Shown one piece after another: positions 10,475 to 18,940 of a stretch of 64,000 nt of DNA; position 1 is the first letter of the stretch, and each line of letters opens with the position of its first letter. The position numbers and the translations under genes are program-made. Source of the DNA: Nocardioides dokdonensis FR1436 (GTDB taxonomy: Bacteria > Actinomycetota > Actinomycetes > Propionibacteriales > Nocardioidaceae); assembly GCF_001653335.1 (NCBI RefSeq), contig NZ_CP015079.1, positions 3,410,001-3,474,000 on the forward strand, written 5' to 3'. The notes below the pieces were generated by a model. The model searched no databases. It was not told the DNA's origin and worked only from the letters and a program-made list of their open reading frames with translations.

Positions 10475-12283
10475 ATGAAGCGTATCCACAGCAGCCGCAG
10501 GGCGAAGGCGATGGCATCCACCACAGCCGCTCTCGGGCTGATGATCTCGGGGCTGGCCCTGTCCTCCGGGCCCGCTCAGTCCGCGGCCGCGCCCGACGGC
10601 TGCGCGTCGCCGGTCGACGTCGCCACCCTCGCCGAGGGTGACACGCTGACCGCGCTCAGCGTGGTCCGCGGCACCGAGCCGCAGGAGTTCACCGGCACCG
10701 TCATCGGCACCATCGACGACGGCATCGCGGTGGGCCTCGACATGCTGGTCGTCGACTTCGAGGACCCCGACCCGGAGTCGCCGATGTCGAAGGCCGGCGG
10801 CATCTGGCAGGGCATGTCCGGCTCGCCGGTCTACGTCGGCGACCCCGCGGACAACAACCTGGTCGGGGCGATCGCCTACGGCCTCTCGTGGGGTCCGTCC
10901 CCGATCGCGGGCATCACGCCCTACACCGAGATGGACGACTACCTCGCCTCGGAGTCCCCCAAGAAGGTCGGGGTCGACGGCTCGACGGCACGCGAGATCG
11001 GGGCGCGCACGAGCGCCACGCGCAGCCAGGCCGCCGAGGGCTTCTCGCAGCTGCGGCTGCCCCTCGGTGTGACCGGCATCAGCGCACGACGTCTGTCCGA
11101 CATCCAGGAGCTGGCGGCCGAGCGCGAGGCGAAGTACCTCACGGGCACCGACTTCGCCGCCGTGCGCGGCGGCCGCGACAGCGCCGGCCGAGCCGGTGCG
11201 GCGGACCTGGTCCCCGGCGGCAACCTGGGGGCGTCGTTCTCGTACGGCGACATCTCCTACGCCGGTGTCGGCACCGTGACCTCGGTGTGCGCCGGCGAGG
11301 TGGTCGGCTTCGGCCACCCGATGGGCTTCCTGGGGAACACCACCCTGGGCATGCACCCGGCCGACGCGCTGTTCGTGCAGCCCGAGAGCCTCGGAGCGCC
11401 GTTCAAGGTCGCGAACATCAGCCCGGCGGTCGGCACCGTGACCGACGACCGGCTCGCGGGCATCACCGGCATGATCGGCACCCTGCCGGACGCCATGACG
11501 GTGACCTCGGACGTCACCTACCGCGCCAAGCAGCGCACCGGCTCCACCGACGTCTACGTCTCCGACTACGCCGCCGACGTGAGCTTCTCCCAGCACGTGG
11601 CCAACCACGACCGGGTCCTCGACGGCATCTTCGGGGGCACCTCGGCGTTCGGGATGAGCGTCACCGGCACCGACGAGGCCGGCGCACCGTTCACGATCGC
11701 CTTCGACGACACCTACGTGTCGCAGCGGGACATCACCATCGAGCCTGCCTGGGAGATCGGGGACCTGGTCTACGTGCTGTCCCAGATGGACGAGGTGGAC
11801 CTCGACTCCGTCGAGCTCGACTCCGCGGTCACCGACGACACCGACCTCCTGCGGGTCAAGGGCCTCGAGCAGTGGCGCAAGGGCAAGTGGACCAAGGTCA
11901 GCAACCGTCGCCAGGGCATCGTCGCCAAGCCCGGGTCGATGCTCAAGGTCCGCGCGATCCTCAAGGCGGAGGACGACACGCTGAGCTACGTGCCGTTCAG
12001 CACCCGCATCGGCGACCGGGCCCGCTCGGGCTTCCTGGGCGTGCAGGGCGGCGCCTCGGCGTGGACGAACATCTGGCGTGCCAAGACGGTCGCCGCGGTG
12101 AGCAAGGCCATCGAGGAGGCCCCGCGCAACGACGAGGTGCTCTTCGAGCTGCGACTGCGCCGCAACGGTGGTCGCGTCGAGAAGAGCGTGGGTCCGCAGA
12201 CCAGCGTGGTCCAGGGCGGCAAGGGCTACTTCGTCCAGATCAACGAGAAGGGTGGCCGGGGCCCCGTCTGCCGCGGCTGCTGA
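10475..12283 (+). CDS. Secreted SpoIVB-like (S55) peptidase domain protein
   Basis: Exported protein of 602 residues. Residues 1 to about 36 form a signal peptide (KRIHSSRRAKAM, a hydrophobic stretch, then AQSAAA). The N-terminal domain carries GIWQGMSGSPVYVG at residues 111-124, the serine signature of the SpoIVB S55 family, preceded by FTGTVIGTIDDGIAVG. In Bacillus SpoIVB works in sporulation signalling; here the role is unknown and a cell-envelope function is only inferred. A second region, GEVVGFGHPMGFLGNTTLGM, also resembles S55 proteins. The C-terminal 200 residues match nothing I recognise. GGGAGG lies 11 nt before the ATG. It ends at a bidirectional terminator. Confidence 0.72.
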   Translation: MKRIHSSRRAKAMASTTAALGLMISGLALSSGPAQSAAAPDGCASPVDVATLAEGDTLTALSVVRGTEPQEFTGTVIGTIDDGIAVGLDMLVVDFEDPDPESPMSKAGGIWQGMSGSPVYVGDPADNNLVGAIAYGLSWGPSPIAGITPYTEMDDYLASESPKKVGVDGSTAREIGARTSATRSQAAEGFSQLRLPLGVTGISARRLSDIQELAAEREAKYLTGTDFAAVRGGRDSAGRAGAADLVPGGNLGASFSYGDISYAGVGTVTSVCAGEVVGFGHPMGFLGNTTLGMHPADALFVQPESLGAPFKVANISPAVGTVTDDRLAGITGMIGTLPDAMTVTSDVTYRAKQRTGSTDVYVSDYAADVSFSQHVANHDRVLDGIFGGTSAFGMSVTGTDEAGAPFTIAFDDTYVSQRDITIEPAWEIGDLVYVLSQMDEVDLDSVELDSAVTDDTDLLRVKGLEQWRKGKWTKVSNRRQGIVAKPGSMLKVRAILKAEDDTLSYVPFSTRIGDRARSGFLGVQGGASAWTNIWRAKTVAAVSKAIEEAPRNDEVLFELRLRRNGGRVEKSVGPQTSVVQGGKGYFVQINEKGGRGPVCRGC

Positions 12284-12315
12284 GCCGAGCCGGGGCAACG
12301 TCGCAGCCCCATCCC

Positions 12316-12359
12316 CTCAGTGCCCTCCGACCCGGCAGGCCGGGCTGGAGGGCACTGAG
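12316..12359. terminator. Bidirectional hairpin terminator
   Basis: Perfect 13-bp arms CTCAGTGCCCTCC (12316-12328) and its complement (12347-12359), with a second short stem CCCGG/CCGGG inside the loop. It separates two convergent genes. Confidence 0.8.
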
Positions 12360-12421
12360 CGCTCCGTGCGGGTGACCTGGTGAAGGCCGCGCTCCGGCGC
12401 TCGGTCGAGCCAGCGGGGACG

Positions 12422-13168
12422 TCACGGGATCTCCCCACGCTCGATCTGCGCGAGGGCCTTCGGGGTGTAGTAGGCATCGGACAGCAGGACCTCGAACTGG
12501 AGCACGTCGCGCCGACCGAACCGGGCGGTGGTCGACACCACGAGGCCGCTCTGGGCGACGCTGGGCCCCAGGACGCGGTCGACCTCGCCTCCCCACTGGA
12601 CGTCTTCGGCCAGGAACTGCAGGTCCGACGCGCGCAAACCCCAGCGTCGGCGCTCCGCACGCAGCGCGCTGAGCCCCTCGCCGGCGTCGTACGACGTGGT
12701 CCACGTGACCGAGAGTCCGGAACCGTCGGTGTCGAACAGGACCCCGAAGACCGAGGTCTCGACGGTGTCCTCACCCCGGGGTCCGACGAGGGTCAGATCG
12801 ATCACCGGTCCGCTGGGCGAACCGATGATCGGACCCATGCGCCCTTCTTCGACCCCGACCTCGCTCGCCGCGATGGCGTGGTCCTGCAGGTCCAGGCGAG
12901 CGGCGCCGGTGCTCTTGATGACGGCGATGCCCTCGTCGCCCAGGTGCGACTGCCGGGTGTCGGACACGGCATCGGCTCCAGTCGCCGGTCCGGTCGTCGT
13001 CTCCTGCGACGTGCAGCCCGTGGTCATCAGGACGGCGAGCGTCAGCACGGACAGCCGCGTCAGCAGGGAGGTCCACCTGGTCGTCGACGGGTGGCGCCGG
13101 TCGGTCGGGAAGACCCCCGCGACATCGCCGAGGTCGCAGGACGTACCAGATCGCTCCACGGGGGTCAT
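12422..13168 (-). CDS. Putative lipoprotein, unknown family
   Basis: Not recognised. From the ATG at 13168 it has 248 residues. A hydrophobic segment LLTRLSVLTLAVLMTTGC ends in a lipobox-like TTGC, so it should be lipid-anchored outside the membrane. The region before the hydrophobic segment is about 35 residues, long for a lipoprotein signal; no better start exists between it and the segment, only a GTG at 13159. The mature part is mostly beta-prone (VIDLTLVGPRGEDTVETSVFGVLF) and ends in YYTPKALAQIERGEIP. It is divergent from the aminotransferase gene and converges on the S55 gene. Confidence 0.65.
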   Translation of the reverse strand: MTPVERSGTSCDLGDVAGVFPTDRRHPSTTRWTSLLTRLSVLTLAVLMTTGCTSQETTTGPATGADAVSDTRQSHLGDEGIAVIKSTGAARLDLQDHAIAASEVGVEEGRMGPIIGSPSGPVIDLTLVGPRGEDTVETSVFGVLFDTDGSGLSVTWTTSYDAGEGLSALRAERRRWGLRASDLQFLAEDVQWGGEVDRVLGPSVAQSGLVVSTTARFGRRDVLQFEVLLSDAYYTPKALAQIERGEIP

Positions 13169-13218
13169 TGAAGTCGGGGGCGACGAGATCCCGCAATCGG
13201 CCGGCATCGTCGTGTTCC

Positions 13219-13224
13219 TATGCT
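13219..13224 (+). promoter_or_regulatory. -10 box of the aminotransferase gene
   Basis: TATGCT followed by 6 nt and the ATG at 13231; no Shine-Dalgarno sequence, so a leaderless start. Confidence 0.6.
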
Positions 13225-13230
13225 GTGGCC

Positions 13231-14936
13231 ATGGCTGAGGGAGCGTGCGCACGCGAGGACCGCGACCGGCTGCTCGAGACCGTGCGCACCTCGGTCATCG
13301 GCGAGGACCAGGTGATGGCCACGCCGTACGGCAGGCGCCGCGTGACCTACGCCGACTACACGGCCTCAGGTCGGGCGCTGTCGTTCATCGAGGACTTCGT
13401 GCGCGAGCAGGTGCTGCCCGCCTACGCCAACACCCACACCGAGTCCTCCGGCACCGGGTTGCAGACGACCCGGCTGCGCGAGGAGGCCCGCGCGACCATC
13501 CACGAGGCGTGCGGCGGTGACGACTCCACCGTGGTCCTCTTCGCCGGTTCCGGCAGCACCGGTGCCATCGCCAAGCTCATCGGGGTGCTCGGGCTGCGGG
13601 TGCCCTCCGTGCTCGACGACATCCACCGCCTCAGCGACCACGTCCCCGCCGACCGGCGCCCGGTGGTGTTCGTGGGTCCCTACGAGCACCACTCCAACGA
13701 GGTGCCGTGGCGCGAGACGATCGCGGACGTCGTGGTGATCCCCGAGGACGCCGACGGCCAGATCGACCAGGCGCACCTGCGCGCCCGCCTGGAGGAGCAC
13801 GCCGACAGACCGCTGCTCATCGGGTCGTTCTCGGCCGCCAGCAACGTCACCGGGATCCTGTCCGACACCGCCGGTGTCGCGGAGGTCCTCCACGAGCACG
13901 GGGCGCTGTCGCTGTGGGACTTCGCCGCGGCGGCGCCGTACGTCGACATCGAGATGCAGGCGCTCGAGGATCGGCCGCTGTCCCCAAGGACGGCGTCTTC
14001 ATCTCCCCGCACAAGTTCATCGGCGGTCCCTCGACGCCCGGGGTGCTGGTGGCGCGACGCGAGCTGTTCGCCAACCGGGTGCCCGACGTGCCCGGCGGCG
14101 GCACGGTGGCCTACGTCAACGACGACGCCCACCGCTACGTCGCCGACCCCGCGCAGCGCGAGGAGGGCGGCACCCCGGCGATCATCGAGTCGATCCGGGC
14201 CGGGCTGGTCTTCGGGCTCAAGCAGGCCGTGGGCACCGACACGATCCGTGAGCAGGAGGAGCGCCACCTCGCCCGCGCGGTCGCCGCCTGGCAGGAGGAG
14301 CCTGCCCTGGAGATCCTCGGCAGCCTCGAGGCCCGGCGGCTCTCGATCGTCTCCTTCGTGGTGCGCTCGCCCTCGGGTCGCTACCTGCACCACAACTTCG
14401 TGGTGGCGCTGCTCAACGACCTCTTCGGCATCCAGTCCCGCGGCGGCTGCTCGTGCGCCGGGCCCTACGGCCACCGGCTGCTGGGCATCGACCTCGAGCG
14501 CTCCCAGGAGTTCGAGCGCGAGATCGCCGGCGGCTGCGAGGGCATCAAGCCCGGCTGGGTGCGCGTCAACTTCAACTACTTCGTCTCCGATACCGTCGTC
14601 GACTACCTGGTCGAGGCGGTGCGGATGGTCGCCCACGACGGCTGGCGGCTGCTGGGCGACTACCGCTTCGAGGTGGCCACCGGGCTGTGGCGCCACCGCG
14701 AGGGACTGGTCGAACCGCCGCTGTCGCTGCGCCAGATCTCGTACGCCGGCGGGGTGCCGCAGATGCCCCAGCACCGCGAGAGCGGGGGAGAGAAGCTGCT
14801 GGACGAGCACCTGCGCGACGCGCGAGCGCTGCTCGCGGCCGCGCAGGGCCCCGACCTGGCTGCCCATCCCGGGCAGGTCTCCGCGGACTTCGAGCACCTG
14901 CGGTGGTTCGACCTGCCGGCGCAGTGCCTCACCTGA
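13231..14936 (+). pseudogene. Class V aminotransferase (cysteine desulfurase-like), frameshifted
   Basis: PLP-dependent enzyme of the aminotransferase class V/SufS fold. The first frame gives MAEGACAREDRD through a complete N-terminal half (YADYTASGRALSFIEDF, GSGSTGAIAKLIG, PYEHHSNEVPW, DFAAAAPY). The sequence then breaks at 13981-13985. The next frame supplies KDGVFISPHKFIGG, with the PLP-binding lysine after SPH, then RGGCSCAGPYGHR and the rest to the stop at 14934-14936. Adding one C to the CCCC run restores a continuous protein of about 568 residues, so the break may be a sequencing error. The rest shows no decay. Substrate unknown. Confidence 0.85.
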
Positions 14937-14942
14937 CCCCGA

Positions 14943-14958
14943 CGCGACGGTCGTCGCG
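14943..14958. terminator. Short hairpin between convergent genes
   Basis: CGCGAC and GTCGCG around loop GGTC, 6 nt after the aminotransferase stop and 11 nt before the 3' end of the oxidoreductase. Weak but well placed. Confidence 0.45.
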
Positions 14959-14969
14959 CCGGGTGGGTG

Positions 14970-15968
14970 TCACAGGCGCACGAGCATCTTGCCGGTGTTC
15001 GCGCCGCTGAGCAGACCGAGGAACGCCTCCACGGTGCTGTCGAGACCGTCGGTGAACGTCTCCCGGGCCACCAGCTCGCCGGCCGCCACCCAGTCGCCGG
15101 CGCGGCGGTAGAACTCGCCCGTGGCCTCGGCGTGGTCGCTGACGATGAAGCCGCGCAGCATCAGCCGCTTCTGCACCAGCATCATCATGTTGCGCGGCCC
15201 GGCAGGCGCCTCGGTGGCGTTGTACGTCGCGATGGCACCGCAGGCGGCGACCCGGCCGAAGTCGTTGAGGTTGCTGATCGCGGCCTCGAGGTGCTCGCCG
15301 CCGACGTTGTCGAAGTAGACGTCGATCGGACCGTGCTCGCGCAGCTGCTTCGAGACCGGGCCGTCCTTGTAGTTGAAGGCGGCGTCGAAGCCGAGCTCCT
15401 CGGTCAGCCACCGCACCTTCTCCGGGGACCCGGCCGAGCCGATGACCTTGGCGGCACCGAGGAGGCGGGCCATCTGCCCGACGAGCGAGCCGACCGCGCC
15501 GGCGGCGCCGGAGACGAAGACGACGTCGCCCTCCTTCATGGCAGCGACCCGCGTCAGGCCGACGTACGCCGTCATGCCGGGCATGCCCAGCACGCCGAGG
15601 TAGGCCGAGGCCGGGACCGAGGAGACGTCGATCTTGCGCGCGGCCGAGGCGGGCAGGACGGCGTGCTCGCGCCAGCCGGACATGTGCAGGACGGTGTCGC
15701 CGGGGGAGAGGGAGGGGTCGTTGCTCTCGACGACCTCGCCGACGGCACCGCCCTCGAGCGGGGCGTCGAGGGCGTAGGGCGGGACGTAGGACTTGGTGTC
15801 GTTCATCCGGCCCCGCATGTAGGGGTCCACCGAGAGGAACGTGTTGCGCACCAGCACCTCGCCCGCGCCGGGCGCGGGCAGGTCGGTCTCGACGGTCCGG
15901 AAGTCGGAGGGCACGGGCTCGCCGTGCGGGCGGGAGGTCAGCTGGATCTCGCGGGTGGGGGTGCTCAT
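14970..15968 (-). CDS. NADP-dependent oxidoreductase, MDR superfamily (zinc-free)
   Basis: Medium-chain reductase of 332 residues resembling curcumin/2-alkenal reductases and leukotriene B4 dehydrogenase, which reduce activated double bonds with NADPH. Family signatures: FLSVDPYMRGRM at the N-terminus, GVLGMPGMTAYVGL, and the cofactor motif VSGAAGAVGSLVGQMARLLG. The structural zinc cysteines of alcohol dehydrogenases are absent, as expected. The ATG at 15968 (MSTPTREIQL) was chosen over an upstream in-frame start because it gives the family N-terminus. A palindrome at 16044-16059 lies 75 bp upstream. Confidence 0.88.
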   Translation of the reverse strand: MSTPTREIQLTSRPHGEPVPSDFRTVETDLPAPGAGEVLVRNTFLSVDPYMRGRMNDTKSYVPPYALDAPLEGGAVGEVVESNDPSLSPGDTVLHMSGWREHAVLPASAARKIDVSSVPASAYLGVLGMPGMTAYVGLTRVAAMKEGDVVFVSGAAGAVGSLVGQMARLLGAAKVIGSAGSPEKVRWLTEELGFDAAFNYKDGPVSKQLREHGPIDVYFDNVGGEHLEAAISNLNDFGRVAACGAIATYNATEAPAGPRNMMMLVQKRLMLRGFIVSDHAEATGEFYRRAGDWVAAGELVARETFTDGLDSTVEAFLGLLSGANTGKMLVRL

Positions 15969-16043
15969 GACCCCGATCCTGCCAGCCGGCCGGTAGCCCC
16001 CGCGGGTGCCCGAGATCACAGCGTCGCTGATGCGTCGAGGACA

Positions 16044-16059
16044 TGTAGCGACCGCTACA
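16044..16059. promoter_or_regulatory. Operator-like palindrome in a divergent intergenic region
   Basis: TGTAGCG and CGCTACA are exact reverse complements separated by AC. A second small palindrome, TACAGTGTA (16056-16064), overlaps it. The site lies between the MDR reductase (minus) and a 47-residue ORF (plus), where a regulator could control both. Confidence 0.5.
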
Positions 16060-16155
16060 GTGTAAGCGTCGTCGAAGAAGATGACTCATGACCACCGCGG
16101 TGTCACCGGACACCGCACAGGACCTGGCCCGGGAGGGCCGAGAGGGAAGAGAAGC

Positions 16156-16299
16156 ATGAGCTCGCAGTTGGACCTGGCCCACGGGATCGTCGCCGGTCGG
16201 CGCCTCCCTGATCAGGAGCACGCCCTGCTGCGCAACGTGGAGCTGGCCGACCAGGCCCAGCGCCCCAAGCGCCGTTCGTTCCGCCTCCTCGCTCGCTGA
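16156..16299 (+). CDS. Small conserved-looking protein, 47 aa
   Basis: Reads MSSQLDLAHGIVAGRRLPDQEHALLRNVELADQAQRPKRRSFRLLAR in two blocks: MSSQLDLAHGIVAGRRLP, then DQEHALLRNVELADQAQ and a basic tail. A purine-rich GGGAAGAGAAG precedes the ATG. The strongly charged, helical composition and its own hairpin terminator argue for a real gene. The family is not recognised. It has no Cys or membrane segment. Confidence 0.6.
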   Translation: MSSQLDLAHGIVAGRRLPDQEHALLRNVELADQAQRPKRRSFRLLAR

Positions 16300-16328
16300 G
16301 CGGGGCCCGGGCAGTCCCGGGAACACGA

Positions 16329-16390
16329 AACGCCCTGTGCGTGGCACCGATCCCTCGAACGAGGGAGCCGGCGCCACGGGACAGGGCGTT
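16329..16390. terminator. Branched hairpin, bidirectional terminator
   Basis: Outer stem AACGCCCTGT (16329-16338) with ACAGGGCGTT (16381-16390), middle stem GTGGC (16341-16345) with GCCAC (16373-16377), and inner stem TCCCTC/GAGGGA around GAAC (16351-16366). It lies between convergent genes. Confidence 0.75.
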
Positions 16391-16407
16391 CTGCGTGCGG
16401 TCGCGAC

Positions 16408-16692
16408 CTACTGCTGCAGGCCGAGCGCGAACTCCACCTTGCCGCTGGGGTCGACGGCGGCGTCGAGCACCTTGTCGTCGAGCATGACCGCGGCCGACTC
16501 GTCGAGGTAGATGGTGGCGCCGGACTGCTCGACCACCTGGTCGCCGGGCTGACCGGCGTCGGCGGCCGAGACCGCGAAGCTCGGGTCCGCGGCCGACTCG
16601 GAGGTGATCCGCAGTCCTGCGGTGTCGGGGAGGCCGTCCTGGGAGGCGATCTCCTTGACGATGTTCGTGGCGTTCTCGGTGAGGGTGAGCAT
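16408..16692 (-). CDS. HesB/IscA-like domain protein without cysteines
   Basis: 94 residues resembling the A-type Fe-S carrier fold: MLTLTENATNIVKEIASQ, then LRITSESAADPSFAVSAA and a beta-rich C-terminal half. Canonical IscA/ErpA/SufA proteins bind their cluster through three conserved cysteines; this protein has none. It therefore cannot bind a cluster in the usual way and must have another role. The ATG at 16692 starts the fold; an upstream in-frame ATG would add a poor extension. Divergent from the OsmC gene. Confidence 0.7.
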   Translation of the reverse strand: MLTLTENATNIVKEIASQDGLPDTAGLRITSESAADPSFAVSAADAGQPGDQVVEQSGATIYLDESAAVMLDDKVLDAAVDPSGKVEFALGLQQ

Positions 16693-16802
16693 CAGAACTC
16701 GCTTTCCTCGGTGGGGTGCAGAAGTCCTCCACACAACCCGACATGGCCGTCTCGTTCAAGCCGGCGGTCATCCCGGGCGTGTCGTCGTGGGAGGCTGGCC
16801 CC

Positions 16803-17255
16803 ATGAGCGAGAGCACCCCCGAGGCGTCCCCGGACACCCTGCGCAGCATCGACCTGGTCAAGATCGGCCCCGAGCGGTTCAAGGCCACGAACGGTCGTGG
16901 CGGCGTGCTGCCGATCGGGTCCGGCAGCGACCCTGACTTCACCCCCGTCGAGCTGCTGCTGGCGGCGCTGGCCGGCTGCGGTGCGATCGACCTGACCCTC
17001 ATCACCGGCAAGCGCGCGGAGGCGACCGGCTTCTCGGCGCACGCCGAGGGGCACAAGATCCGCGACGAGGCCGGCAGCCGGATGACCGGGATGAGCATCA
17101 CCTTCGACATCGACTTCCCCGAGGGCGAGGCCGGGGACGCGGCGCGCGCTGTCGTGCCGCGCACGATGAAGCAGATCGAGGACCGGCTGTGCACCGTCGG
17201 GCGCACGGTCATCGTCGGTGACCAGGTCCGCTACCGCGTCGCCGACCAGGACTGA
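16803..17255 (+). CDS. OsmC/Ohr family protein
   Basis: 150 residues. OsmC/Ohr proteins reduce organic hydroperoxides through two cysteines, which here lie in ALAGCGAIDLTLI and in EDRLCTVGR at the usual spacing. The N-terminal PDFTPVELLLAAL segment is typical. GGGAGG stands about 8 nt before the ATG. It lies 7 bp upstream of the SDR gene on the same strand, so a two-gene unit is likely. The preferred oxidant is not deducible. Confidence 0.87.
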   Translation: MSESTPEASPDTLRSIDLVKIGPERFKATNGRGGVLPIGSGSDPDFTPVELLLAALAGCGAIDLTLITGKRAEATGFSAHAEGHKIRDEAGSRMTGMSITFDIDFPEGEAGDAARAVVPRTMKQIEDRLCTVGRTVIVGDQVRYRVADQD

Positions 17256-17261
17256 GCCACG

Positions 17262-18158
17262 GTGGTCCGTGCCCGTCCCTGGACCGCGGTGCCCGACCAG
17301 GGCGGTCGTCGCGTCGTGGTCACCGGTGCCACGAGCGGCATCGGCCTGCTGACCTCGAAGGTGCTGGCGCACCGTGGCGCGCACGTGGTGCTCGCGGTGC
17401 GCGACCCCGCCAAGGGGGAGCGCGTGGCCCGGGAGCTGTCCTCGATGCGGGGGCGGGTGGAGGTCAGCCGGCTCGATGTGTCGGACCTGGACTCCGTGCA
17501 CGCCTTCGCCGAGCGCACCGGTGAGGTCGACGTCCTGGTCAACAACGCCGGCGTGCTAGGTCTGCCCCGGTCCGCCAGCGCCCAGGGCCACGAGCTGCAG
17601 CTGGCGACCAACCACCTCGGCCACTTCGCCCTGGCGAACCTGCTGCTGCCGCGGCTGCGGGACCGCGTGGTCGTCGTCTCCTCGGCGTCGCACCGGCACG
17701 GCGATCTCGACCTCGAGGACCTCGACTGGGAGCGGCGCGGCTACCGTCCCTACGCGGCGTACGCCGCCTCGAAGCTGGCGAACATGCTGTTCCTCGCCGA
17801 GCTGCAGCGCCGGTTGGGCGCGGCCGGCTCGACGCTGCGCGCCACCGGCGCCCACCCGGGCAACACGCGCACGGCCATCACCTCCAGCACCGGCAACGGG
17901 CTGACGACGCGCGTGGGAGCCGTCGGTCAGGGCCTCGTCGCGATGCCGGCCTGGCGCGGTGCGCTGCCGGTGCTGTACGCCGCCACGATGGACGTGCCCG
18001 GCAACAGCTACCTGGGCCCGGACGGACCCGGCGAGCTGTGGGGGTGGCCGACCCAGGTCGGGCGCAGCCGAGCCGCCTCCGACCCCGACCTGGCCCGCAG
18101 GACCTGGACGGCGACGGAGCGGCTCACCGGCGTGGTCTGGCCGTTCAGCCGACGGTGA
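17262..18158 (+). CDS. Short-chain dehydrogenase/reductase
   Basis: NAD(P)-dependent oxidoreductase of 298 residues. Cofactor motif TGATSGIG at about residues 22-29, NNAG (VLVNNAGVLG), an active-site serine in VVVVSSASHRH and the YAASK motif (YxxxK). It resembles the retinol dehydrogenase/WW-domain-oxidoreductase-like bacterial SDRs. Starts at GTG 17262, 6 nt after the OsmC stop. Its 3' end overlaps the convergent cyclophilin gene by 14 nt. Substrate unknown. Confidence 0.88.
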   Translation: MVRARPWTAVPDQGGRRVVVTGATSGIGLLTSKVLAHRGAHVVLAVRDPAKGERVARELSSMRGRVEVSRLDVSDLDSVHAFAERTGEVDVLVNNAGVLGLPRSASAQGHELQLATNHLGHFALANLLLPRLRDRVVVVSSASHRHGDLDLEDLDWERRGYRPYAAYAASKLANMLFLAELQRRLGAAGSTLRATGAHPGNTRTAITSSTGNGLTTRVGAVGQGLVAMPAWRGALPVLYAATMDVPGNSYLGPDGPGELWGWPTQVGRSRAASDPDLARRTWTATERLTGVVWPFSRR

Positions 18159-18870
18159 CGGCCTCGATGTCGACGGCGGTCCTGGGCGCCCCGTCGCCGG
18201 GACCGTTGCTGTCGTCCGCGCCGGCCGACGCGGCCTCGGCGACGGCCTTGACGCCGTCGGCGTCGACGGTGCCGAAGACGGTGTACTGCGGGGGCAGCGG
18301 CGTCTCGTCGTAGACGATGAAGAACTGCGAGCCGCCCGAGTCGGGGTACGGCGTCTTGGCCATCGCCAGGGTGCCGGCCGGGTAGGTCTCCTCGCCGCTC
18401 AGCTCGTCGGGGATGGTGTAGCCCGGGCCGCCGGTGCCGGTGGCGGTCGGGTCGCCGCACTGGAGCACGAAGATGCCCTCGGTCGTGAGGCGGTGGCAGG
18501 TGGTGGCGTCGAAGTAGGACTGCTCGGCCAGCGACACGAAGGAGCCCACGGTGCACGGGGTGGCCGCGGCGTCCAGGGTGGCGTCGAGGTCGCCGATGCT
18601 GGTGCTGAGGGTGACCTCGACGTCACCCTCGACCGTGGGGTCGGCCGGCGGGAGGTCGACGTCCTTGGACGGGTTGCCGTCCTCGACGTAGGCGCACTCG
18701 CCGTCGGCGGCCGGGGTGAACTCACCGGAGTCGCCGGACTCGCTCTCGGGGCTCTGCGGGCTCTCGGAGGCGGGCGAGGCGTCGGCGGCGGTGTCGTTCT
18801 CGGAGCCGCAGGCGGCCAGGGCGCCGACGCAGGCGAGGACGGCCGCGGTGGCGAGGGATCGGGTCAGCAT
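18145..18870 (-). CDS. Cyclophilin-type peptidyl-prolyl isomerase lipoprotein
   Basis: 241 residues. The N-terminus MLTRSLATAAVLACVGALAAC is a lipoprotein signal with lipobox LAAC, followed by a Ser/Glu/Pro-rich linker to about residue 55. The cyclophilin domain covers about 80-240, with TTCHRLTTEGIFVLQCGDPTATGTGGPGY and AMAKTPYPDSGGSQFFI, the conserved core of the family. It should help fold proteins outside the membrane. It is leaderless, with TAGCAT 7 nt before the ATG. Confidence 0.92.
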   Translation of the reverse strand: MLTRSLATAAVLACVGALAACGSENDTAADASPASESPQSPESESGDSGEFTPAADGECAYVEDGNPSKDVDLPPADPTVEGDVEVTLSTSIGDLDATLDAAATPCTVGSFVSLAEQSYFDATTCHRLTTEGIFVLQCGDPTATGTGGPGYTIPDELSGEETYPAGTLAMAKTPYPDSGGSQFFIVYDETPLPPQYTVFGTVDADGVKAVAEAASAGADDSNGPGDGAPRTAVDIEAVTVG

Positions 18871-18877
18871 GGCGATG

Positions 18878-18883
18878 ATGCTA
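18878..18883 (-). promoter_or_regulatory. -10 box of the cyclophilin gene
   Basis: TAGCAT on the minus strand, 7 nt before the ATG at 18870; no Shine-Dalgarno sequence. Confidence 0.6.
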
Positions 18884-18940
18884 GGTGAGGCTCCTGAGGG
18901 CGACCTGAGCGGCCCGCGTGCGGTCCGGGGCCTGCGGTCC

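Noticed and set aside
6981..10517. One giant minus-strand protein joining fdhD with the pepN region
   Set aside because: The upstream part is an out-of-frame shadow of pepN; FdhD homology starts only at about 7820.
13978..13990. Programmed -1 ribosomal frameshift in the aminotransferase
   Set aside because: The site does not fit the X XXY YYZ slippery pattern, the same 8-mer is read without shift in other genes, and one added C explains it simply.
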